The translations under genes were made by a program, and so were the position numbers. Positions 8,744-15,687 of a stretch of DNA of 45,514 bases are shown one piece after another. A model generated the notes under the pieces. It saw nothing but the letters and a program-made list of their open reading frames with translations, was not told where the DNA came from and did not search any database. Each line of letters starts with the position of its first letter. Within the stretch, counting starts at the first letter, position 1. This stretch comes from Anaerolineae bacterium (GTDB lineage: Bacteria; Chloroflexota; Anaerolineae; UBA4142; SHND01): the NCBI GenBank assembly GCA_020851635.1, contig JADZCJ010000100.1, positions 1-45,514 on the forward strand, read 5' to 3'.

Positions 8744-8774
8744 AAGAGCGGTTGAGATTTCCTCAACCGCTCTT
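8744..8774. terminator. Bidirectional intrinsic terminator
   Basis: A perfect 13-bp stem (AAGAGCGGTTGAG and its complement) with a 5-nt loop lies between the convergent ends of the catabolic operon (+) and the surface-protein operon (-). A/T-rich flanks on both sides suit termination in both directions. Confidence 0.8.
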
Positions 8775-8868
8775 GTTCATTTTATGTGTTTCAGCTATGG
8801 CACCGCCGCCGGTCGGCAGTTGCGATCGCTCGTGGAGAAGCGAATCGGGTTGAGGACAAGCCCGATGG

Positions 8869-10440
8869 CTAGATTCGCCATGATCCTCGCTCGCCGACTT
8901 GCATCAGCATTAACCCGGCAGCTATGATCAAGATGCCGAGGATGGTGAGACCCAAGAAACTTCCCGAATAGGGGTTACCCCCGGTTTCCGGAATGGTCGA
9001 ATCGGGCGTCGTTGTCGCAGTGGCAACAGATGTCGGCGCCACCGCAGTTGGCTGAGCAGCTTGTGTTGCGGGAGCTGCGGCAGTTGCCTGTTCCGCTTGT
9101 GATGTAGGAGCTGCGGCAGTTGGCTGAGCAGCTTGTGTTGTGGGAGCTGCGGCAGTTGCCTGTTCCGCTTGTGATGTAGGAGCTGCGGCAGTTGGCTGAG
9201 CGACTTTAGTGACAGGAGCCACAGCGGTCGCCCCTGCGGATTCAGAGGTTGGCGCTGCAGCAGCTTTCGTTGGCGCAACAGTCGCTGCGGTTTGGGCAAC
9301 TGTTGTTACAGTTGGCGGAGCCACGGTCGCCGTCGGTGGGACTGCGGTTGCGGTTGGCGGGACAGCTGTTGCCGTCGGTGGGACTGCGGTTGCGGTTGGC
9401 GGGACAGCTGTTGCCGTCGGCGGAATCGCGGTTGCCGTCGGTGGAACAGTGGTCGCCGTCGGCGGGACCGCAGTTGCTGTCGGTGGGACCGCAGTTGCAG
9501 TGGGTGGAACAGCGGTCGCCGCCGGTGCGGTGGGTCCGGTCGCCGTTGTTACTGCGCCTGGGGGAGTGGGCGCAGCGCCGGTCGCAGCCATTTGGGCAAC
9601 GGAGGGAATGTTGCCGCAAAGGACATAGATCGTGTATTCCTTGTACGACTTGTGACTGTTGATCGCGAACGCAAAGCCCTCGGTGGTCAGAGAATCGAGC
9701 GACGCGTCAATCGTCGTGGAAGACTTGCCATCAACCAGGTCCTGGAGGTTGAACGCCAATCGAGCGAGTGTCGGTCCGCATTGGCCTTCGTGAATATGCA
9801 GGGGCTGGATTGCCCCTTCCGGTTCACCAGTGACGGACACCTGGACCATCGTCTTGCCACCACCGAGATCGGTCAAAGTAACCTTGCCGCTTTGTCCCGA
9901 GTCGTTCTCTGCCACCAGGTCAAAAGTCACCGGCGCGATGCCGCCAGGAGGTCTGGTTTGAAGCGCCTCGAGCGCCTGCTGTGTTGCCGTGGCAAGTTGA
10001 GCCACCTCTGCGAGCGAAGGAATATTGCCGCAAAGGACATAAACCGTGTATTCTGGCTCGGACTTGTGACTATTGATCGCGAATCTCGAGTTGTCAGCTG
10101 TCAATGCCCCGAGAGACACGTTAATCGTCGTTGTGGAGGTTCCGCCTCGCAGATCGTTCAGAGGATGAACGATGCGCGCGAGCGTAGGTCCACACTGTCC
10201 TTCGTGCACCTGCATCGGCTGACTTGACTCGGAGGGTTGTCCCGAGACGGTCACTTGAACCAAGGTCTTGCCGCCGCCCAGATCGGTCAGAGTGACCGTC
10301 CCGGATTCACCCGATGCGTTCTGTTCTTCGAGATCAAACGTGATGGGGCCCACCAGTGCCTGTGCGCTGCTCAAGGCATAGGTGACCAGAATCGCGGTGA
10401 TGACGAACGCGATCCCGATGAACAAGCGTGAACGTTTCAT
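8869..10440 (-). CDS. Stalked cell-surface protein with two CHRD-like domains and an IPETGG sorting signal
   Basis: This 523-residue exported protein has a signal peptide (MKRSRLFIGIAFVITAIL onward). Two related domains of about 110 residues follow, each with a HEGQCGPTLAR motif and ending in YVLCGNIP. Both resemble the CHRD/superoxide-dismutase-like fold, a weak assignment from the pattern. Next come ten PPTATAV-type heptads, a 24-residue Ala/Thr/Gln repeat, and IPETGG followed by a membrane helix and a short Arg-containing tail, the layout of a sortase substrate. The start at 10440 is preferred over 10476 because a GGGAG SD precedes it and the signal peptide begins there. It is last in a three-gene operon, 16 bp after its neighbour. 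It probably displays the two domains away from the cell surface. Confidence 0.82.
   Translation of the reverse strand: MKRSRLFIGIAFVITAILVTYALSSAQALVGPITFDLEEQNASGESGTVTLTDLGGGKTLVQVTVSGQPSESSQPMQVHEGQCGPTLARIVHPLNDLRGGTSTTTINVSLGALTADNSRFAINSHKSEPEYTVYVLCGNIPSLAEVAQLATATQQALEALQTRPPGGIAPVTFDLVAENDSGQSGKVTLTDLGGGKTMVQVSVTGEPEGAIQPLHIHEGQCGPTLARLAFNLQDLVDGKSSTTIDASLDSLTTEGFAFAINSHKSYKEYTIYVLCGNIPSVAQMAATGAAPTPPGAVTTATGPTAPAATAVPPTATAVPPTATAVPPTATTVPPTATAIPPTATAVPPTATAVPPTATAVPPTATAVPPTATVAPPTVTTVAQTAATVAPTKAAAAPTSESAGATAVAPVTKVAQPTAAAPTSQAEQATAAAPTTQAAQPTAAAPTSQAEQATAAAPATQAAQPTAVAPTSVATATTTPDSTIPETGGNPYSGSFLGLTILGILIIAAGLMLMQVGERGSWRI
9044..9187 (-). repeat. Two tandem 72-bp repeats in the stalk
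   Basis: Two near-identical 72-bp units encode a 24-residue Ala/Thr/Gln/Pro segment (PTAAAPTSQAEQATAAAPTT and continuation). A third partial copy follows from 9188. Each unit is itself built of two similar 36-bp halves. The nucleotide identity suggests recent or ongoing copy-number change. Confidence 0.85.
9298..9507 (-). repeat. Ten 21-bp repeats encoding PPTATAV heptads
   Basis: Ten consecutive 21-bp units encode PPTATAV or close variants (PPTATTV, PPTATAI, PPTATVA, PPTVTTV). The result is an extended, probably O-glycosylated stalk between the CHRD-like domains and the anchor. Copy number probably varies between strains. Confidence 0.9.
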
Positions 10441-10456
10441 GAAACTCCCGCTGTCG

Positions 10457-11275
10457 CTATTCGACGCAGGCAGCATCTGCCTCGTGCGAGCCGCCGGGGA
10501 GACTCAAATCAACACCAAAGCGCGCCGCTAACAACGGTTCCTTGATGCTTGTGATATTCAAATTCAGAGCTTGATTCAGGACCTGGACGCCTTCCGGGTT
10601 CAGGGTGACTGTCGGCAGCGCGGCGCCATTGACGCTGGCATTGACACGACCCTTGCTCCAGCAGAGGACTGCCTGATTGCCGCCGAGACCTATGGTGCTG
10701 ACGACGGACGGATCAATCGCGGCAGCAAGCGGGAAATGCTCAACCGTCAATTGACCGTTTTGCGCAATGTCAACCAGAACGGGTGTAGTGAGACCGATGT
10801 CAGCCGGTTTGCTTGCATCATTGGAAAAACGCGCGGTGACGTCAATCTTGCTCGAGCCGATCCATTTTTCGAGACGCTGTTGAATCTGATCGGTGAGCTG
10901 GACCCCATAACGGACGGCGAGAGCAGCCGCGGTCGCGCGATTCTCCGGAGTCCATTCCATTTTGACTGTCGGAGTGTTTTGCACATCAACATTGACTTCT
11001 TGCGATTCGACGAGCAGGTGGGCATCTTTGAGCGCCTGCACATACGCCATGACCGTGGGGTCAAGAGGCGAGACGCCCAGAGTGGCGAGATCAACACCGC
11101 CGATGGACAGTCCGCCGCGATCGTTGACAGTGACTTCGATGGTGGCGAGGTTGGAGGGTGCGGACTGCTGCGCCGGCGCGGCTGCCGGATCGGCGTATCC
11201 CGTGTTCGAAACTGCCAAATTGATCAACACGGCGATGAGGGCAATACCTGCAAAGATCACGAGTCCCCGTTTCAT
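10457..11275 (-). CDS. Membrane-anchored or secreted protein of unknown function
   Basis: This 272-residue protein opens with a signal anchor (MKRGLVIFAGIALIAVLINL) and an Ala/Pro linker. The extracytoplasmic domain is not one I recognise. It contains VDLATLGVSPLDPTVMAYVQ, a run of Ile/Val-rich strands and a C-terminal LSLPGGSHEADAACVE. It is the middle gene of the - strand operon, 168 bp after the 141-residue protein and 16 bp before the sorted surface protein. The order of a first beta-rich stretch and then a Leu-rich LNQALNLNI stretch ending in L-PG resembles the smaller neighbour, so the two may be distant paralogues. That similarity is weak. Confidence 0.72.
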   Translation of the reverse strand: MKRGLVIFAGIALIAVLINLAVSNTGYADPAAAPAQQSAPSNLATIEVTVNDRGGLSIGGVDLATLGVSPLDPTVMAYVQALKDAHLLVESQEVNVDVQNTPTVKMEWTPENRATAAALAVRYGVQLTDQIQQRLEKWIGSSKIDVTARFSNDASKPADIGLTTPVLVDIAQNGQLTVEHFPLAAAIDPSVVSTIGLGGNQAVLCWSKGRVNASVNGAALPTVTLNPEGVQVLNQALNLNITSIKEPLLAARFGVDLSLPGGSHEADAACVE

Positions 11276-11443
11276 TGCTTATCTCCTATGATAATGCACG
11301 ACGAGCCGGACGAGCTGTCGTGCTGCGAGCCCATTTTGAATTGACTGCAGACCAGCAGTGCATGGGCAACTCTATTGATTTTGAGAACTGCGGACGAACA
11401 ACAGCCGAGACGTGCAATCAGCTCTGGAATAGGCGCTCCTTTC

Positions 11444-11869
11444 TTATCCGGGGATCAACTTGAGATTAAGTTCTACTGGCAGTAAATAGTACATGGTGAG
11501 AGCGGAATTGAGCAGCAAAGTCCTCAATCCCGGGATGAGCGCCGGAGTCAGCCGAACTGCGGCCGAGGCGGTCTGGGGCACAGCCATCCTTTCGACGAGA
11601 CCCACGCTGTTCCCCAATGTCTGTGGATTGTAATCAACCTGCGCCAATTGTTTGCCGGCCACTTCGGCGATGATCTTGCCATTGGTTCGGACACGAACAT
11701 CCAAGCCGCTTGCGTTTTGCGACTCAACAATACTCTTGAGCGGAGCGGCTCCGGCAATCGAAATCGGTATGCTGGGCAGAACAACGGTTGGTTTGGCGAA
11801 CAGAACATAAACCGCCAAAATCAGCAGTACGACAGCTACAGCTATGAGCGCTACTTGACTTGGACGCAT
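11444..11869 (-). CDS. Small membrane-anchored protein of unknown function
   Basis: This 141-residue protein has one N-terminal membrane helix (VALIAVAVVLLILAVYVLF) followed by an outside domain rich in Val, Leu and Ile and ending LPVELNLKLIPG. AAGGAG lies 8 nt before the ATG on the - strand (plus-strand CTCCTT at 11878-11883). It is the first gene behind the consensus promoter at 12034-12063. Function is unknown. Its place suggests it works with the two downstream exported proteins at the cell envelope. Confidence 0.72.
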   Translation of the reverse strand: MRPSQVALIAVAVVLLILAVYVLFAKPTVVLPSIPISIAGAAPLKSIVESQNASGLDVRVRTNGKIIAEVAGKQLAQVDYNPQTLGNSVGLVERMAVPQTASAAVRLTPALIPGLRTLLLNSALTMYYLLPVELNLKLIPG

Positions 11870-12033
11870 CGTCTACACTCTCCTTCGAGTCGGGCCTGCG
11901 GTATGAGAGATTGTGGATGATTTCGCCGGGGCGAAGGTATTCAACCATTGTGGAAAGAAACACAATCAGACCATTTCCATTCCCAGCAAACCCTCTTGGG
12001 CAGGATTTCCAGAGATGATATGTGTCTCACCCG

Positions 12034-12063
12034 ATTATAAATGCCTCGCGCTACTTTTGTCAA
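12034..12063 (-). promoter_or_regulatory. Consensus sigma70 promoter for the surface-protein operon
   Basis: On the - strand a perfect TTGACA (12058-12063) and a perfect TATAAT (12034-12039) are 18 bp apart. The start is expected near 12027, giving a leader of about 160 nt before the ATG at 11869. It is the best-matching promoter in the window. The leader includes the small inverted repeat TTCGCC/GGCGAA near 11929-11942. Confidence 0.75.
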
Positions 12064-12681
12064 CGTCACCCGGTCTTGATTTCAAAATTTAACAATCTTG
12101 AAATCTTGGCGGGTGGGGATCGAATGAGGCGACAAAGACGGGCTATGCGTAAGCAGACAGATGGAACGAGGCGGACGAGCGCATACGAGAGATTCGGGTG
12201 GGCATGGCCCCGGAAGCACGCAAATGACGGACAGCAAAACGGGCAAAACGCGTGAAAAGAGAGACCAAGATCACATCCGGCTGGCGACGAGTGCATCATG
12301 ATCCAACTTGTTTTGTATCCTGATTGGCGAACGCTCGGTACTGCGCGTATCTGGCACACTCTATACAAACTCCAAGTCAGAAGACCAGTCGGTTAAAGCC
12401 GATTCCAGTCAGTCTGGCGGGCATCGCGCAAGCTCTCCGACTCTGGCGAATCGTTCCGCAAGACCATAATACGAGGGCGCTGTTTTTGGAATTGGCTGCT
12501 CGCTTTGGCGGTTCCGTCCGGACAAAGGGGCGATTTGTAGCGTAAAGGGAATTAAGCAGAAAAATATGTCCCCGCGCGCGCTGGCGAAGCAACATGATGA
12601 AATCACCAAATCGAATGGGAATCTGCAAGCGACAGAACGTAAACTCTCGCGGCGTCTCCGAATTGTATCGCTGTGAATTCA
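12064..12681. other. Gene-free stretch between divergent promoters
   Basis: About 620 bp with no convincing gene. The short open frames lack ribosome sites, use codons unlike the neighbours and have no recognisable motif. An AT-rich inverted repeat, GATTTCAA (12078-12085) and TTGAAATC (12098-12105), lies just behind the - strand promoter. I saw no tRNA or rRNA signature. It may hold regulatory sites for the SARP gene or a decayed gene. Confidence 0.55.
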
Positions 12682-12709
12682 TTGACAGCGCGGGATTCGA
12701 TGATAGAAT
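12682..12709 (+). promoter_or_regulatory. Promoter of the SARP/BTAD regulator gene
   Basis: TTGACA (12682-12687) and TAGAAT (12704-12709) are spaced by 16 bp, placing the start near 12717 and leaving a leader of about 180 nt before the ATG at 12897. The leader is long enough to carry regulation, but I saw no clear hairpin in it. Confidence 0.65.
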
Positions 12710-12896
12710 ATTTTTCGTGATTTGCCTCGTAGTTGGCCAATGCCGCGCAGCATAGTTTGGTCTCCCTCGTTGTTTTGGATTAGAGTCTTTTTCCAACTCT
12801 TGACCTCCCCACTTGTCTGTCTGTGCGCGACTGTTGTTGACGCGCCCGCATCGCAGACGTTCACTGCTCACACGCGCAAAAGAAAGGAGTCAGCTT

Positions 12897-13826
12897 ATGA
12901 GCATGTTACGCGTTTCGCTGTTTGGAAAATTTCGGGCAGTCTATCAATCAGAGCCGGTAAGCGGGTTCGAGACGCGTAAAGTTCAGGAATTATTTGCCTA
13001 TTTTCTCTTGAATCGGGACCATCCGCACCCGCGCGAGACAGTGGCGTCCGCGCTGTGGGGCGAATACTCGACGGCGCAGTCGAAAAAACATTTGCGCCAA
13101 ACGCTGTGGCACGTAAACGCGGCATTGGAAGGCGCGGCGAATGGGACGGGACGGTCATTCTTGCAAGTTGAACCCGAATGGATTTCTCTCCATTCCACGT
13201 TTGGGCTGTGGCTGGACGTGGCGGTTTTTGAAGCGGCGTATGAGCGCGCCCGAAATGTCGCGGGCGATGCGTTGACCCCGGAGGTTGTGATCGGGCTGCA
13301 GGAAGCGGTTGAATTGTATCGCGGCGATTTGCTCGAGGGATGGTATCAGGACTGGTGCATTTACGAACGCGAGCGTCTGCAGAATCTTTATTTGACAATG
13401 CTCGACAAGCTCATGTTGTATTGTGAAGCGAGCGGCGCATACGAGTTGGGTTTTACATACGGGTCACGGATTTTGAAATATGACCGGGCGCGCGAACGAA
13501 CGCATCGGCGCTTGATGCGATTATTGTATCTGGCGGGCGACCGCACGGGCGCGCTGCGGCAGTATGATCGGTGTGTGGCGACGCTGGCTGAAGAGTTGAA
13601 TGTCAAACCCGCGCGGCAGACGACCGAATTGTATGAGCAGATTCGCTCCGATAATGGACCAAAGGGTCTGGTGCGAGTGGAGCAAGGCGCAGCGCGTTCG
13701 CAGGACCTGGGCAAAGATGTGCTGGGGCATCTGAAACAGATTCAGCGCACACTGGCGAATGCGGAACACGATGTGGAGCAAGATATTCGGGCGGTTCAAG
13801 AGGCGTTGAGAGCACAAGACAGCTGA
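12897..13826 (+). CDS. SARP/BTAD-type transcriptional regulator
   Basis: This 309-residue regulator has an N-terminal winged-helix DNA-binding domain of OmpR type (MLRVSLFGKFRAVYQSE to about residue 90). A bacterial transcriptional activation domain of TPR-like helices follows (about 95-245, with LYRGDLLEGWYQDWCIYERE and ALRQYDRCVATLAEEL). It has no ATPase or sensor domain, so it is a short SARP form, with a helical tail from about 265 (VLGHLKQIQRTLANAEHDVE). GAAAGGAG 8 nt upstream sets the start. It directly precedes the injection-system cluster, which makes it the likely pathway-specific activator. Its own terminator (13836-13872) separates the two transcription units. Confidence 0.85.
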   Translation: MSMLRVSLFGKFRAVYQSEPVSGFETRKVQELFAYFLLNRDHPHPRETVASALWGEYSTAQSKKHLRQTLWHVNAALEGAANGTGRSFLQVEPEWISLHSTFGLWLDVAVFEAAYERARNVAGDALTPEVVIGLQEAVELYRGDLLEGWYQDWCIYERERLQNLYLTMLDKLMLYCEASGAYELGFTYGSRILKYDRARERTHRRLMRLLYLAGDRTGALRQYDRCVATLAEELNVKPARQTTELYEQIRSDNGPKGLVRVEQGAARSQDLGKDVLGHLKQIQRTLANAEHDVEQDIRAVQEALRAQDS

Positions 13827-13835
13827 GGGCGTGTG

Positions 13836-13872
13836 AAAGCCCCCTCTCCCAATCGGGAGAGGGGGCTTTTTT
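13836..13872 (+). terminator. Strong intrinsic terminator after the SARP gene
   Basis: A 15-bp perfect stem (AAAGCCCCCTCTCCC and its complement) with loop AATC is followed by a run of T to 13872. It separates the regulator transcript from the injection-system operon, which must therefore have its own promoter between about 13873 and 13940. No consensus boxes are visible there, consistent with activator-dependent transcription. Confidence 0.88.
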
Positions 13873-13950
13873 GTTTGGCGGAGACGAGACGCAGCCAGAG
13901 ACGCGCAAGAGACGCGGGCGAGCTGAATAGGTGGTAGTGTGTGGCGCAAC

Positions 13951-14256
13951 ATGGAGCGATCAGACGAGGAGGCGCGGGAGGTGGTGGTTGAGCCGCTCAC
14001 GCCGGTCAGCGAGCCGGAATCGTCCGAATCGCTCTCCCATTCTTTTGTAGTCAAGGTGTGGATCGAAGAAACTGCCGCCGAGGCGGGAATGACCATGTGG
14101 CGCGGACATATTACGCATGTCGGCACACGGACGCGGCGCTATATTCAAGAACTCGATGAGGTTTCGATGTTTATTGCGCCATATTTGCAGGCGCTGGGAG
14201 TCGAGACCAAGAACGAGACAGCGCCGTCACGAAAGACGCAGGAGGGGGAGAGCTGA
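13951..14256 (+). CDS. Small conserved-looking protein at the head of the injection-system operon
   Basis: This protein is 101 residues from the ATG at 13951, or 105 from a GTG at 13939 that has AGGTGG closely upstream. An acidic, Ser/Pro/Glu-rich N-terminus is followed by a compact domain (about residues 32-85) with FVVKVWIEET, WRGHITHVGTRTRRYIQ and MFIAPYLQALGV. I associate similar small proteins with Chloroflexota and cyanobacterial contractile-injection loci, but cannot name a family. Its place as first gene suggests a structural or regulatory accessory. It has no signal peptide or membrane segment. Confidence 0.65.
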   Translation: MERSDEEAREVVVEPLTPVSEPESSESLSHSFVVKVWIEETAAEAGMTMWRGHITHVGTRTRRYIQELDEVSMFIAPYLQALGVETKNETAPSRKTQEGES

Positions 14257-14335
14257 GCGCGCGCGCCTCCTCTTGCCGACGCATTACAGAGTAAGGTCTC
14301 TCGGAGTTGTGTCGGGGAAAAAACGAACCTCACAA

Positions 14336-15376
14336 ATGAGCCAGCTTGCAATTGACGCTATGGACGATGCGAGCCGCTGGAAAGGATTTGCGGCGGACGG
14401 AGCGACGCCATCGGCGGAATTGGTCATGACCGACGATGCGGTGATGTTTCGCTATGGCGCGGACCGCAAAAGCGGCAAGGTGACGGGCACGACCGCCGCG
14501 TTGAACCATGTGCTGAGACGAACGCTGGCAGCGACAGACCTCACCAACCTGGACGCGCTCTGCTTTTGGCTCAAGAGCAGTCGGCGGGCGGACGGTTCTC
14601 CGGCGCGCCCATTTTTTCTCGAAATGCGGCTGGCGAGCGCGGCGATAGGACTGGATGCGCCCGCGAACACATGGTCGCGTTTGATTCCGGTTGAACAGAA
14701 TGATACGTGGGAGTTTGTGCGGCTGGGGCTTGACGATTTGCCGGCCGGGATTCGAAATGCCGTTACCGTGATGCAAGTGCGGTGTGTCAATGCCGAGACA
14801 TCATTTACGGCAAATCTCGATGATATGCTCGCGGTGCGCGCGGAAATGATCGGCGATGCCGATGCGGCGCTGCGGGCGCGTTTGCACGAGCAATTGACGC
14901 TGGATGGAACCAAGACGCCTGCGGTAGTTTTTTTTCCCGATGATCCCGCCCCGCCCAATCCGCCGTTCTTTCGGATTCTGAACTATGACATTCGAGTCCT
15001 ATACGAGCTGATGCGTTCGGAACCCACGCGTGCGGACTATTCGGGTCATGGGTTTCGACTGCGCGCGAGCGCCGTGCCGTATTTGTTGTCTTATGAGATT
15101 GAGGCGGTGGCAGACACGCGCGCACACCAGACGCGCATGTTGGAATTTGCGCTAGAAACGTTGACGCCGTCCAGTCATCTGTTGGTGAATGGCGTGATGC
15201 TGCCGCTAGAGTGGGTGGATGTAGCATCGGAAGATTTGATTGGCGGAAGCCGCACGGGACGGACGCTGCTGCATTTTCAACTGATGACGTGGCAGGAACG
15301 CGGCGCGGTCGAGAGGGCAGTGCCGCCCTATCACACGGTCGAGGTGGCAATGGACCAGCGACTGCCGACGGGATGA
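14336..15376 (+). CDS. Putative tail-terminator-like protein fused to an N-terminal jelly-roll-like domain
   Basis: A 346-residue protein. The first 175 residues look like a beta-sandwich of the galactose-binding/carbohydrate-binding kind (DLTNLDALCFWLKSS, TWEFVRLGLDDLPAGIRN). The last 140 residues (from about FFRILNYDIRVLYELMR) have a strand/helix order like the DUF4255/Pvc16 tail-terminator family: PYLLSYEIEAVADTRAHQT, then a Leu-rich helix, VNGVMLPLEW and LLHFQLMTW. Both assignments are from pattern only. The start ATG at 14336 has no clear SD; the frame is open upstream to 14117. If correct, it would cap the sheath/tube and its extra domain would sit at the distal end of the particle. Confidence 0.55.
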   Translation: MSQLAIDAMDDASRWKGFAADGATPSAELVMTDDAVMFRYGADRKSGKVTGTTAALNHVLRRTLAATDLTNLDALCFWLKSSRRADGSPARPFFLEMRLASAAIGLDAPANTWSRLIPVEQNDTWEFVRLGLDDLPAGIRNAVTVMQVRCVNAETSFTANLDDMLAVRAEMIGDADAALRARLHEQLTLDGTKTPAVVFFPDDPAPPNPPFFRILNYDIRVLYELMRSEPTRADYSGHGFRLRASAVPYLLSYEIEAVADTRAHQTRMLEFALETLTPSSHLLVNGVMLPLEWVDVASEDLIGGSRTGRTLLHFQLMTWQERGAVERAVPPYHTVEVAMDQRLPTG

Positions 15377-15390
15377 TAGAGAGGTGACCG

Positions 15391-15660
15391 ATGAGCGCAA
15401 AAGAACGCTATATCGTTTTTAACGAGCGCAATCAACCGGTTGAACTGCATGTGGACAAGCAGGTGATTGTGGTGGCGGAGCGGGGACAGGTGGAATTGGA
15501 CGGGGCACAAGTGGCGGCGCCACAACTGCAAGGTCTCGTTACGCGCGGTCTACTCACGGTCCAGGCGGCGCCGGAAGAAAAAGCAAAGGCAACGACAGGC
15601 AAGCGAAAAAAGCAGAGCGCCAAACCCAAAACAGGGCGCGGTCGGCGCAAGCCGAAATAG
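15391..15660 (+). CDS. Small protein with a highly basic C-terminal tail
   Basis: An 89-residue protein. A short beta-rich domain (about residues 6-60, RYIVFNERNQPVELHVDKQV) is followed by a Lys/Arg/Ala-rich, probably disordered tail (from about 62, ending GRGRRKPK). GAGAGGTGACCG precedes the ATG. It lies directly before the sheath gene. No family recognised. The basic tail could bind nucleic acid, membrane or the acidic surface of the particle. A head-proximal structural role is also possible. Confidence 0.6.
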   Translation: MSAKERYIVFNERNQPVELHVDKQVIVVAERGQVELDGAQVAAPQLQGLVTRGLLTVQAAPEEKAKATTGKRKKQSAKPKTGRGRRKPK

Positions 15661-15687
15661 GCGCGGAACAAAAGGAAAGGAGCAGGT

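Noticed and set aside
9209-10227. Long + strand frames opposite the surface-protein gene (139 and 311 residues, Cys/Trp/Arg-rich or Val/Gly-rich repeats).
   Set aside because: They are the antisense of the PPTATAV repeat stalk and of the CHRD-like domains; the composition is an artefact of the repeats.
12022-12871. Short open frames on both strands in the gap before the SARP gene (77 residues +, 164 residues -, 73 residues +).
   Set aside because: No ribosome sites, odd amino-acid composition, overlap with each other and with promoter elements, and no recognisable motif.
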